Positions 46,665 through 55,142 of a stretch of 64,000 bases of DNA are shown here, one piece after another; within the stretch, counting starts at the first letter, position 1, and each line of letters opens with the position of its first letter. A program made the position numbers and the translations under genes. The notes under the pieces were generated by a model. That model did not search any database, had not been told where the DNA came from, and saw nothing but the letters and a program-made list of their open reading frames with translations. The stretch covers positions 3,454,734-3,518,733 of the forward strand of contig NZ_HG964446.1 of the NCBI RefSeq assembly GCF_000689255.1, given 5' to 3'. Origin of the DNA: Mycobacterium triplex. GTDB lineage: Bacteria > Actinomycetota > Actinomycetes > Mycobacteriales > Mycobacteriaceae.

Positions 46665-47935
46665 CAACGAAACTCAGACGCTCACGTTTGGTGCTGGCGA
46701 CCACGCTCATCCTGGTGTTCGTCGCGGGTGTGATCGTGGCGATGCGAACCGCGGGCGAGGCCGCCCGCACCGTGGTGGTCGCCTACTTCGACAACAGCAA
46801 CGGCGTTTTCGCCGGTGACGATGTGCGCATCCGGGGTGTGCCGGTGGGCACCATCCTCAAGATCGAACCGCAGCCATTGCGGTCCAAGATCACGTTTTCG
46901 TTCGACCGCAAGTACAAAGTTCCGGCCGACGCCAAGGCCGCGATCCTGTCGCCGCAACTGGTATCGGGCCGGGCCATCCAGCTGACTCCGCCCTACACCG
47001 GCGGTCCGGTCATGACCGACGGCGCGGTGATCGGCCAGGACCACACCGTGGTACCGGTCGAGTGGGATGACCTACGCGCGCAAGTCCAGCGATTGACCGA
47101 ATTGTTGAAGCCCAGCCGGCCCGGTGGTGTGAGCACGCTGGGCGCGCTGATCAATACCGCCGCCGACAACCTGCGCGGGCAGGGCCCGACCATCCGTGAC
47201 ACCATTATCAAACTCTCCCAGGCGATTTCGGCGCTGGGGGACCACAGCAAGGACATCTTCTCCACGTTGAAGAATCTGTCGACGCTGGTGACGGCGCTGC
47301 ACGACAGCGCCGATCTGCTCGAGCAGCTCAACCAGAACCTGGCCGCGGTGTCCTCGCTGCTGGCCGACGATCCCACCAAAGTCGCACAGGCCGCCGAGGA
47401 CCTCAACGCGGTGGTGGGTGACGTGCAGGGCTTCGTTGCCGACAACCGCGAGGCGATCGGCACCGCCTCGGACAAGCTCACGTCGATCAGCAAGGTGCTG
47501 GTGGACAGCCTCGACGACATCAAGCAGACACTGCACATCAGCCCGACGGTGTTGCAGAACTTCAACAACATCTTCGAGCCGGCCAACGGTGCGCTGACCG
47601 GAGCCCTGGCCGGCAACAACATGGCGAACCCGATCGCGTTCCTGTGCGGCGCAATTCAGGCCGCTTCCCGGCTGGGCGGCGAGCAGGCGGCGAAACTCTG
47701 CGCGCAGTACCTGGCGCCGATCGTCAAGAACCGCCAATACAACTACCCGCCGATCGGGGAGAACCTCTTCGTCGGTGCGCAGGCGCGGCCCAATGAGATC
47801 ACCTACAGCGAGGATTCGATGCGGCCCGACCACGTTCCGCCCGCCACCAGCGCGCCGCCGCCGGTGACCGAGACGATGCCGACCGACCCCGCTGCGGGGC
47901 TGCGCGGCATGATGATGCCACCGGGAGGCGGCTGA
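46661..47935 (+). CDS. mce3D: Mce3D, MCE-family subunit
   Basis: A 424-residue MCE protein, one residue longer than Rv1969. Anchor LVLATTLILVFVAGVIVAM, MCE domain VAYFDNSNGVFAGDDVRIRGVPVGTIL, then a helical segment and a Pro/Met-rich end. GTG 46661 overlaps the mce3C stop. Its own stop shares one base with the ATG of mce3E (TGATG), indicating continuous coupled translation through the operon. Confidence 0.93.
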   Translation: MTTKLRRSRLVLATTLILVFVAGVIVAMRTAGEAARTVVVAYFDNSNGVFAGDDVRIRGVPVGTILKIEPQPLRSKITFSFDRKYKVPADAKAAILSPQLVSGRAIQLTPPYTGGPVMTDGAVIGQDHTVVPVEWDDLRAQVQRLTELLKPSRPGGVSTLGALINTAADNLRGQGPTIRDTIIKLSQAISALGDHSKDIFSTLKNLSTLVTALHDSADLLEQLNQNLAAVSSLLADDPTKVAQAAEDLNAVVGDVQGFVADNREAIGTASDKLTSISKVLVDSLDDIKQTLHISPTVLQNFNNIFEPANGALTGALAGNNMANPIAFLCGAIQAASRLGGEQAAKLCAQYLAPIVKNRQYNYPPIGENLFVGAQARPNEITYSEDSMRPDHVPPATSAPPPVTETMPTDPAAGLRGMMMPPGGG

Positions 47936-49086
47936 TGCGACTTTTGCGCCGCTCGGCGCTGAGTTTGGTGACGCTCGCGGTGGTGGCCGGGATCTCCGGC
48001 TGCGGCTGGCGCGGGCTGAATTCGTTGCCGCTACCGGGAACCCGGGGCGAGGGGCCGGGGTCGTTTGTCATCCAGGCGCAGATGCCCGACGTCAACAACA
48101 TTCAACCGAACTCGCGGGTCCGCGTTGCCGACGTGACGATCGGCCATGTCACGAAAATCGAACGTCAGGGCTGGCATGCGCTGGTGACCATGCAACTCGA
48201 CGGTGGCGTCACCCTGCCCGCCAACGCGACGGCCAAGATCGGCACCACCAGCCTGCTGGGCTCCTACCACATCGAGCTGACCCCGCCCAAAGGCGAAGCA
48301 CCGCAAGGGAAATTGAGTGCGGGCGCCGTGATTACGCTGGCGCGCGGCGGCGCCTACCCCAGCACCGAGCAGACGTTGGCGGCACTGTCGTTGGTGCTCA
48401 ACGGCGGCGGACTGGGTCAGGTACAGGACATCACCGAGGCGTTGAGCACGGCGTTCCGCGGCCGCGAGCGCGATGTGCGCAGCCTGATCTCCCAGCTGGA
48501 CAAGTTCTCCGCCTACCTCAACGACCAGTCGGGTGACATCATCGCGGCCACGGAAAGCCTCAACCACGTCGTCGGGAAGTTCGCCGCCCAGCAGCCGGTC
48601 TTGGACCGCGCTTTGGCCACCGTCCCCGACGCCCTCGCGGTGCTCAACGAGGAACGGTACAAGCTCGTCGAAGCGGCGGATCAGTTGAGCAAATTCAGTG
48701 CCCTGACCGTCGATTCGGTCAACAAGACCAAAGCGAACCTGATCAGGGAACTGCGGCAAGTCGGACCGGTATTGGAATCGCTGGCCAACGCGGGACCCGC
48801 CCTGACCCGGTCGCTGTCCCTGCTGGCGACCTTCCCGTTTCCGAACGAGACATTCCAGAACTTCCAGCGCGGCGACTACGCCAACCTGACCGCGATCGTC
48901 GATCTCACGCTCAGCCGAATCGACCAGGGCCTGTTGACCGGGACGCGATGGGAGTGCCACCTGACCCAGCTCGAGTTGCAGTGGGGTCGCACCATCGGCC
49001 AGTTCCCCAGTCCCTGCACGGCGGGCTATCGGGGCACCCCCGGCAATCCGCTGACGACGCCGTACCGGTGGGATCAGGGGCCCTAA
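47935..49086 (+). CDS. mce3E: Mce3E (LprM), MCE-family lipoprotein
   Basis: A 383-residue MCE subunit that is lipid-anchored: the signal RSALSLVTLAVVAGISGC ends in a lipobox with Cys near residue 22. The MCE domain (IQAQMPDVNNIQPNSRVRVADVTIGHVTKI) follows, then the helical region. The fifth MCE gene of mce operons is regularly a lipoprotein (LprK/LprM type), as here. The stop TAA shares a base with the mce3F ATG. Confidence 0.93.
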   Translation: MRLLRRSALSLVTLAVVAGISGCGWRGLNSLPLPGTRGEGPGSFVIQAQMPDVNNIQPNSRVRVADVTIGHVTKIERQGWHALVTMQLDGGVTLPANATAKIGTTSLLGSYHIELTPPKGEAPQGKLSAGAVITLARGGAYPSTEQTLAALSLVLNGGGLGQVQDITEALSTAFRGRERDVRSLISQLDKFSAYLNDQSGDIIAATESLNHVVGKFAAQQPVLDRALATVPDALAVLNEERYKLVEAADQLSKFSALTVDSVNKTKANLIRELRQVGPVLESLANAGPALTRSLSLLATFPFPNETFQNFQRGDYANLTAIVDLTLSRIDQGLLTGTRWECHLTQLELQWGRTIGQFPSPCTAGYRGTPGNPLTTPYRWDQGP

Positions 49087-50543
49087 TGCTGCATCTGCCG
49101 CGACGAATCATCGTGCAGCTGGCCGTCTTCACGGTGATCGCACTGGCCGTGCTGGCGATCACCTTCCTGCACTTCGTCAAGCTGCCGGCCATGTTGTTCG
49201 GCGTCGGTCGCTACACGGTCAAGGTGCAGCTACCCGAATCCGGCGGGCTGTATGGCACCGGCAACGTCACCTATCGCGGCTTCGAAGTGGGCCGGGTGGA
49301 ATCGGTGGGCCTGACCGACACCGGCGTGCAAGCGGTGCTGTCCCTGAAGTCCGGCATCGACATTCCGTCGGACCTCAAGGCCGAGGTGCACAGCCACACG
49401 GCGATCGGCGAATCGTATGTCGAGTTGTTGCCCCGCAACGCCACGTCGCGACCGCTGAAGGACGGTGACGTCATTCCGCTGGCCGATACCTCGGTGCCGC
49501 CCGACATCAACGCCCTTCTCAGCGCCGCGAATACCGCGTTGGGGGCTATCCCACACGAGAACCTGAAGACCGTCGTCGACGAGTCGTATACCGCCGTGGG
49601 CGGGCTGGGCCCGGAGCTGTCCCGGCTGATCGTCGGCACGTCGGATCTGGCCAGCGATGCCCGGAAGAATCTGGACCCGCTGGTGGCGCTGATCGACCAA
49701 GCCAGACCGGTACTCGATTCGCAGAGCCATACCTCGGACGCGATTGCCGGGTGGGCATCCCACCTGGCAACGGTCACCACCGAATTGCAAACGCACGACC
49801 CAACTGTCGGCGACGTGATCGATCGGGGTGGTCCCGCGCTGGGGGAGATGCGTCAACTGATCGATCGCGTGCAACCGACCTTGCCGATCCTGCTGGCCAA
49901 CCTGGTCAGCGTCGGCCAGGTCGCGCTTACCTACCAGAACGACATCGAGCAGTTGCTGGTGGTGTTCCCGATGGCCATCGGCGCCGAACAGGCCGGCATT
50001 CTTGCCAACCTGAACACCAAACAGGCATACCGCGGTCAGTATCTGAGTTTCAACCTCAACCTCAACCTGCCGCCACCGTGCACGACGGGATTCCTTCCGG
50101 CCCAACAGCAACGCGTCGCCTCGGCCGAGGACTACCCCGGCCGCCCGGCCGGCGACCTGTACTGCCGGGTGCCGCAGGACTCGCAACTCAATGTTCGCGG
50201 CGCCCGCAATATTCCGTGTGAAACCGTGCCCGGCAAGCGCGCACCAACCGTGAAGATGTGCGAGAGCGACGAACGGTACGTGCCGCTCAACGACGGCTAC
50301 AACTGGAAGGGCGACCCCAACGCCACCCTGTCCGGCCAGGACATCCCGCAGCTGCCGCCGGGATCACCGCCAGGCGCGACGGGTCCCGCCGGGGCGCCGC
50401 CGCCCATCGCCGCGGCCCAGTACGACCCGGCCACCGGCATGTACACCGGGCCCGACGGCCGTCAATACACGCGAACGGACCTGGCGCAAAGTGCACCGAA
50501 AGACAAGACATGGCAAACGATGTTGCTGCCGCCGGGGAGCTGA
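49086..50543 (+). CDS. mce3F: Mce3F, MCE-family subunit
   Basis: A 485-residue MCE subunit with anchor IIVQLAVFTVIALAVLAITFL, MCE domain (VKVQLPESGGLYGTGNVTYRGFEVGRVESV), helical core, and an extended tail (about residues 350-485) with four or more cysteines and a Pro/Gly-rich section ending in LLPPGS. It is longer than Rv1971 as I remember it (about 437 residues), mainly through the tail. It completes the six-gene MCE set. Confidence 0.92.
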   Translation: MLHLPRRIIVQLAVFTVIALAVLAITFLHFVKLPAMLFGVGRYTVKVQLPESGGLYGTGNVTYRGFEVGRVESVGLTDTGVQAVLSLKSGIDIPSDLKAEVHSHTAIGESYVELLPRNATSRPLKDGDVIPLADTSVPPDINALLSAANTALGAIPHENLKTVVDESYTAVGGLGPELSRLIVGTSDLASDARKNLDPLVALIDQARPVLDSQSHTSDAIAGWASHLATVTTELQTHDPTVGDVIDRGGPALGEMRQLIDRVQPTLPILLANLVSVGQVALTYQNDIEQLLVVFPMAIGAEQAGILANLNTKQAYRGQYLSFNLNLNLPPPCTTGFLPAQQQRVASAEDYPGRPAGDLYCRVPQDSQLNVRGARNIPCETVPGKRAPTVKMCESDERYVPLNDGYNWKGDPNATLSGQDIPQLPPGSPPGATGPAGAPPPIAAAQYDPATGMYTGPDGRQYTRTDLAQSAPKDKTWQTMLLPPGS

Positions 50544-50576
50544 CGATGACCAAGCGCGACGTCGATGGAGGACGGT

Positions 50577-50852
50577 ATGTCGATACTCACTGATTCCGAA
50601 CCGGCGGTGGAGGCCGACGTCTCCGAATCCGAGGCGGCCGGCGCGGCGCGGACCCGGCCGAGGAGATCCGGACCGCGGTACGCGTGCGCGGCGTCGGTTT
50701 CGGCCGCCACCAACCACGCCGTCGTGCTGCTCTTCGTCAACCAGACCATCGTCGTCGGCCAGGACGCACCGACCAGCACCGCATCAAGCGTGCGCGTCAC
50801 CCTCGACAGGATCGGCGGGCGTTGGCTGATCTCGCAATTCGACCCGGTCTGA
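50577..50852 (+). pseudogene. Internally deleted Mce-associated protein
   Basis: A 91-residue frame in the place of the Mce-associated genes Rv1972/Rv1973. Residues 1-36 are the usual acidic then Arg-rich cytoplasmic lead (TDSEPAVEADVSESE, RPRRSG). The rest is the usual C-terminal end of the NTF2-like domain (NHAVVLLFVNQTIVVG to GGRWLISQFDPV). The membrane helix and first half of that domain are missing, about 80-100 residues against a normal 160-190. The frame stays open, so it may still be translated, but it has lost its anchor. GGAGG precedes the ATG. Confidence 0.65.
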
Positions 50853-50862
50853 GCGCGCAACC

Positions 50863-51537
50863 ATGCAAACGACTCGCCACATAGCCGAAAAACCGCTCGC
50901 AGGCCTGGCTTTGACGACCGCCCTGCTACTGTCGACGGCAGTGCCGCCACCCGCACACGCCGACAACAAGCGGCTCAACGACAGCGTGGTCGCCAACGTC
51001 TTCACCGTCCAGCACCAGGCCGGCTGCACCAACGACGTCAGGATCAATGCGCAGCTGCAATACGCCGCCCAACGACACACCCTCGATGTGCTGAACAACC
51101 GAAACCTCAACGGCGACATCGGCTCTGACGGATCCACTCCCCAAGATCGCGCGAACGCCGCCGGTTTTCACGGGCGGGTGGCCGAGACGGTCGCGATCAA
51201 TCCCGCGATCGCGATCAGTGGCATCGAGCTGATCAACCAGTGGTATTACAACCCGCAGTCTTTCGCGATCATGTCCGACTGTGCCAACAGCCAGATCGGG
51301 GTGTGGTCGGAGAACGCGCGGGATCGCACCGTCGTGGTCGCCGTCTACGGACAACCCGATCGGCCCGCCGCCGCACCACCCAGGGCTGCGCCGCCGCCCG
51401 CGGTGGCCCTGCAGGAAAACGTCCCACTTGATCCCAGCCCCGACTACGACGCGAGCGACGAGATCGAATACGGCATCAACTGGCTGCCGTGGATCCTGCG
51501 CGGCGTTTATCCGCCGCCGGCGATTCCGCCTCAGTAG
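50863..51537 (+). CDS. Secreted CAP/SCP-like protein (Rv1975-like)
   Basis: A 224-residue exported protein: signal peptide (PLAGLALTTALLLSTAVPPPAHA, cleavage near residue 33), then a CAP-like domain (QLQYAAQRHTLDVLNNRNLNGDIGSDGSTPQDRANAAGF, AETVAINPAIA) and a Pro-rich end. CAP-fold proteins bind lipids or act on other proteins; here the histidine and acid positions are only partly kept. It ends the mce3 unit and corresponds to Rv1975, so a role near the Mce3 transporter is a reasonable inference. Confidence 0.75.
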   Translation: MQTTRHIAEKPLAGLALTTALLLSTAVPPPAHADNKRLNDSVVANVFTVQHQAGCTNDVRINAQLQYAAQRHTLDVLNNRNLNGDIGSDGSTPQDRANAAGFHGRVAETVAINPAIAISGIELINQWYYNPQSFAIMSDCANSQIGVWSENARDRTVVVAVYGQPDRPAAAPPRAAPPPAVALQENVPLDPSPDYDASDEIEYGINWLPWILRGVYPPPAIPPQ

Positions 51538-51542
51538 GACGC

Positions 51543-52040
51543 TCAGCTGGGCGTCAGCGTGAACGGCAGCCAGTAGACACCCGGGCCGTCACCGGGGCAT
51601 CCGGGTGCGCCGACGGTGAAAGTTCGCTCCCCATGGAAGCTTCCGTCCCCGTTGGGCATCAGGAAATCGGACCGCCGGGTGTCGACCAAGCTGGCGTCGT
51701 CGCAGTGGAACGGATAGTCCGAGCTCGATACCCACCTGTCGTTGGACCACCGGTAGTCGTACATCTTGGGCGCATTGGGGTTGTCGGTCAGCCGGTCCAG
51801 CAGCAGCCAGTGCGCCACGCAACCGGACGCGTCGCATGTGGTGGTGAAGCTGGCGGCCTGCGTCGACGGATCCGAAGGCCGCGGTTGGCCGTTGAACGTC
51901 TGCTTCGAGTGATCCAGGAAGGTGTTGTACGTCCCGTACAGCGGCACGGGTTGCGGCCGGTCCGCACCGGCTGCCGGTGCGGCGACCACGGCGGTGACCA
52001 GAGCCAGCCACGCGGCTGGCGCCGGGTACGTAAGTGCCAT
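51543..52040 (-). CDS. Secreted protein of unknown function
   Basis: A 165-residue exported protein. Residues 1-26 are a signal peptide (AAWLALVTAVVAAPAAGA). The mature part is small, with four cysteines at TTCDASGC, FHCDD and APGCPG, likely paired as disulphides, and is rich in Trp and Tyr. I recognise the style of a mycobacterial secreted-protein family but not a function. It is convergent with the CAP-like gene, five bases apart. Confidence 0.65.
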   Translation of the reverse strand: MALTYPAPAAWLALVTAVVAAPAAGADRPQPVPLYGTYNTFLDHSKQTFNGQPRPSDPSTQAASFTTTCDASGCVAHWLLLDRLTDNPNAPKMYDYRWSNDRWVSSSDYPFHCDDASLVDTRRSDFLMPNGDGSFHGERTFTVGAPGCPGDGPGVYWLPFTLTPS

Positions 52041-52207
52041 CGCGTCACTCTAGCCCGCCCCGACGCCGGGTTGCCCGGCAATGCGAGTATTCGTTGCAGT
52101 GCCGAACATTTGGCACTTCTGAGCTGTGGCATCGGCACGGACGCGTGTTAGCCTGTCGATTCCCGTCGCGTTAGCCTCGGGCTCGGCAGACAAAGGAGAA
52201 CCGCGCG

Positions 52208-52519
52208 ATGATGCGTATCGCCCAAGCCGCGGCCGCGGCGGTGCTCGCCGGCGCGGTGGCCGTGCCGCTGGCCGGCTGCACCAGCAAGTCGACCGTCAAG
52301 CCCGACGGCGCAGCGCAATCGGTGGTCGACGTCGTTTCCAAGCAGACCGGTTTTCATCCGGCCGATGTGCACTGCCCCGACGGGGTCGAGGCCAAAATCG
52401 GTGTCCAGTTCGACTGTCACTTCACCGGCCCGGAGGGCAAGGAGTACACGGCGAACATGAAGATCATCAAGGTCGACGGCGAGCGGGTCGATTTCGCCGT
52501 CAACAGCCACCCGAGTTAG
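52208..52519 (+). CDS. DUF4333 lipoprotein
   Basis: A 103-residue lipoprotein with lipobox LAGC (Cys near residue 24) and a DUF4333-type mature domain: SVVDVVSKQTGFHPADVHCPDGVEAKIGVQFDCHF with two cysteines that probably form a disulphide. AAAGGAGA precedes the double ATG at 52208. Function unknown; the family is common among mycobacterial cell-envelope lipoproteins. The stop overlaps that of the convergent nitronate monooxygenase gene. Confidence 0.78.
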   Translation: MMRIAQAAAAAVLAGAVAVPLAGCTSKSTVKPDGAAQSVVDVVSKQTGFHPADVHCPDGVEAKIGVQFDCHFTGPEGKEYTANMKIIKVDGERVDFAVNSHPS

Positions 52520-53466
52520 GACCGGAACCGGTCCGCAGTGGCGGCCAGCACCTCGCGGCAGCCGGTCCACATTTGCCTGATGATCTCGGCAGCCGGTGGG
52601 AGGTCGTCGATCCGGCCGGCGACCTGACCGGTATTGGCGACGCTGGCGTCCATATCGCCCTCGAAATAGAGTCGCTGGACGCGTTGCAACGCCGCGCCCC
52701 CTTCCTCGAAAGACGCTGACTTATCTAGCTTTTCGGCCGCCGGTGTCCGGATCACCCGCATCATCCGCTTGCCGTCCAGAGGCAGCAGCACGGTCCCGGT
52801 CTCGTCCGCCGCCACGACCGCTTGTTTGAGGTTGCCGTGCACCGGCGAATCCGCCGAAGCCAGCAATCGGGTGCCCATCTGGACGGCCTCGGCGCCGAGG
52901 ACAAACGCCGCGGCCATCGATCGTGCGTCGCAGATCCCGCCGGCGGCCACGATCGGGATGTCGACATGCGCGGCCACCAAAGGCAGCAGCACCATCGTCG
53001 ACGCCCCGAATCGATTCTTGAACCCGCCGCCCTCGACCCCCTCGACGACGAGGCCATCCACTCCGGCATCGACGGCTTTTTTGGCCGCTTCCAGGGTGCC
53101 CACCACGTGGAACACGGTGATGCCCGCGTCGTGGAGCCGCTCGGTGAAAAGCTTGGGGCTCCCGGCCGAGGTGGTCACGAAGCGAATGCCGTTGGCGACC
53201 AGCAGGTCTACCACCGTCAGGTCACGGTTGAACAGCAGTGCGATGTTCGCGCCGACCGAACCGCTGGTCAGGGTGCGCACCCGTCGGATGTCGGCCCGCC
53301 CCTGATCGGAGGTGGTCTCGATGATCCCCAATGCGCCGGCGTTGGACACCGCGGCGGCGAGCTGGGCGCCGGCGATGTAGGTCATCGGCGCCTGGATGAT
53401 CGGGATGTCGATGCGCGCGAGTTCGCAGACCCGGTTGGTTGCGGGCTCGGCCGGGCCGCCGTTCAT
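52516..53466 (-). CDS. Nitronate monooxygenase family (2-nitropropane dioxygenase-like)
   Basis: A 316-residue FMN TIM-barrel enzyme. PIIQAPMTYIAGAQLAAAVSNAGALG is the N-terminal family signature, VVEGVEGGG and IVAAGGICDARSMAAAFVLGAEAVQMGTRLL the phosphate-binding end of the barrel. The family oxidises nitronates or reduces related enones; the catalytic His is not evident in the usual place, so another reaction is possible. Its start overlaps the stop of the NYN-domain gene (ATGA). Confidence 0.85.
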   Translation of the reverse strand: MNGGPAEPATNRVCELARIDIPIIQAPMTYIAGAQLAAAVSNAGALGIIETTSDQGRADIRRVRTLTSGSVGANIALLFNRDLTVVDLLVANGIRFVTTSAGSPKLFTERLHDAGITVFHVVGTLEAAKKAVDAGVDGLVVEGVEGGGFKNRFGASTMVLLPLVAAHVDIPIVAAGGICDARSMAAAFVLGAEAVQMGTRLLASADSPVHGNLKQAVVAADETGTVLLPLDGKRMMRVIRTPAAEKLDKSASFEEGGAALQRVQRLYFEGDMDASVANTGQVAGRIDDLPPAAEIIRQMWTGCREVLAATADRFRS

Positions 53467-53852
53467 CGGTCCCGCGGATCGATGCGATTGCGAAAGGTCT
53501 CCGACGGAAAGACGGATGCACCCAGCGTTCGCAGCCGGTGGGTCAGCGCCCGGTCCGATGTCACCACCCGGATGTCGTTCGGCCTGGCGCCGGCGCGCAC
53601 CAGCCGGACGATCTCGTCGTCAGCCGAGTTGGCGGCGGCCTTGGGCGCATGCGCGATCTCGATCACCGTCGACGTGAGCGCGGTCTTGGGCGGCCGCTCG
53701 AACACCACGGTCACGGTCTCTCCTTGTGCTAAGGCCCATTCGTCCAACTTTTCTACCAAATCGACCATGGCACGCTCCCGGTCCTGCCACCAGCCGTCCG
53801 GGCGACTGCCGATGACGTTCATACCGTCGACGATCCACCGCACCCAACCCAC
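53463..53852 (-). CDS. NYN/PIN-like RNase-domain protein
   Basis: A 129-residue protein of the YacP/NYN type: WIVDGMNVIGSRPDGWW gives the first conserved Asp and Asn, NSADDEIVRLV the acidic centre, and VVTSDRALTHRLRTLGA the last Asp. The fold is that of metal-dependent RNases. Targets unknown. It overlaps the nitronate monooxygenase gene by four bases and is probably its upstream operon partner. Confidence 0.8.
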   Translation of the reverse strand: MGWVRWIVDGMNVIGSRPDGWWQDRERAMVDLVEKLDEWALAQGETVTVVFERPPKTALTSTVIEIAHAPKAAANSADDEIVRLVRAGARPNDIRVVTSDRALTHRLRTLGASVFPSETFRNRIDPRDR

Positions 53853-53891
53853 AGTAGGACCGGGGATTTGAATGGCTAGACACTTTGGTTA

Positions 53892-53915
53892 ATTGGTACG
53901 GTCACCGGTATCAAT
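53892..53915. promoter_or_regulatory. Imperfect inverted repeat before the HsaA-like gene
   Basis: ATTGGTACGGT and ACCGGTATCAAT form an imperfect inverted repeat in the 90-base gap between the NYN gene and the flavoprotein gene, about 28 bases before the latter. The surrounding TTGGTTAATTGG is AT-rich for this genome. This could be a repressor site; the regulator is unknown. Confidence 0.35.
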
Positions 53916-53942
53916 GTCCCGGGTTCGACAAGGAGAGCGCCG

Positions 53943-55127
53943 ATGACGTCGTTAGCCGATACGAGCGACCGGGTGGTCTCGCTGGCGCGCGGCATGCGCG
54001 ACGTCGTCCAGGAACAGGCCGCCGAGTCCGAGCGGATCCGGACACTTTCCGCACCGATCGTGGATGCGATGTGGGCCAGCGGGCTGATGTCGTCGTTCAA
54101 CCCCGCGGTGGCCGGCGGACTCGATCCGTCGTTCACCGAGATGATCGAGACCTGGATCGAAATGGCTTGGCAGGACGGCTCATTCGGGTGGGTCGGCATC
54201 GCCAACCTGCCGTCGTCGTTCGCCGCGGCGGCCTATCTGCCCGACGAGGGTTTCGCCGAGGTGTTCACCGCGCACGACAACCGGGTGACGATGGGCGGCC
54301 AGTTCTTTCCCAACGGCCAGGGCACGGTTGTCGACGACGGTTACCTGCTGAACGGAGCTTGGAGCTTCGGTTCCGGCATCGGCCACTCCGAATACGTCGC
54401 GGCCGGATTTCTGCCGCTGGACAACGGTGAGATGCGCTGGATCAGCGAGGGCCTGCCCGAGATGCACGTGGCCGTACTGCCGCGACACCAGATCAGCTTC
54501 AACGACGGATGGCATGTCCAAGGGCTCAAGGGAACCGGCTCCTACGACTACAGCATCACCGACGTGTTCGTTCCCAAGAGCCGCACCTTCGAACTGTTCG
54601 CCCGCCAGCCGCATCGCGGAACGTCACCGGCCACCCGGATGGGCCTGATGCCCGTCACCGCCGCCGGGCACGCATCGTGGGCGCTGGGCGTGGCCAAGAG
54701 CATGCTCGACGACGTTCAGGAGCTGGCCGCCACCAAATTCCGGATGAGCGACATGGCGTCACTGGCCAGCCGCCCCACCTTCCAAAAGGGCCTTGCCCAC
54801 CACCGCGCGGCCTGGCGCGCCGCGCGCCTGCTGGTGCTCGACGCCTTCACCACCGCCGAGGCCGCGGTGGCCGCGGGCGAAGACCTGACGCCGGGGCTGC
54901 GCGCGGATATGCGGGTGGCCGCCGTATACGCCACCGATACGGCCCGAGGCTGCGCCGAATGGGCCCACCTGGTCGCCGGGACGAGCTCGATCCGCGAGGG
55001 CACCCGCCTCGAGCGCGCGTTCCGCGACATCTACACCGGAACCCAGCACGCGTTCATCAGCGAGAAAGTGGCCATCGACGCGGCCCAGATCTGGCTGGGC
55101 ATCATCGAGGACCAGCCGGGGCTCTGA
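53943..55127 (+). CDS. Flavin-dependent monooxygenase, acyl-CoA dehydrogenase fold (HsaA-like)
   Basis: A 394-residue protein of the acyl-CoA dehydrogenase fold, closest in pattern to two-component flavin hydroxylases such as HsaA: GLMSSFNPAVAGGLDPS, LNGAWSFGSGIGHSEYVAAG and LKGTGSYDYSITDVFVP. These use reduced flavin supplied by a separate reductase to oxygenate aromatic or steroid-ring compounds. No reductase gene lies adjacent. AAGGAGAGCGCC precedes the ATG. Role in an aromatic or sterol pathway is inferred from family only. Confidence 0.82.
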   Translation: MTSLADTSDRVVSLARGMRDVVQEQAAESERIRTLSAPIVDAMWASGLMSSFNPAVAGGLDPSFTEMIETWIEMAWQDGSFGWVGIANLPSSFAAAAYLPDEGFAEVFTAHDNRVTMGGQFFPNGQGTVVDDGYLLNGAWSFGSGIGHSEYVAAGFLPLDNGEMRWISEGLPEMHVAVLPRHQISFNDGWHVQGLKGTGSYDYSITDVFVPKSRTFELFARQPHRGTSPATRMGLMPVTAAGHASWALGVAKSMLDDVQELAATKFRMSDMASLASRPTFQKGLAHHRAAWRAARLLVLDAFTTAEAAVAAGEDLTPGLRADMRVAAVYATDTARGCAEWAHLVAGTSSIREGTRLERAFRDIYTGTQHAFISEKVAIDAAQIWLGIIEDQPGL

Positions 55128-55142
55128 CCCGGGCAAACCCGC

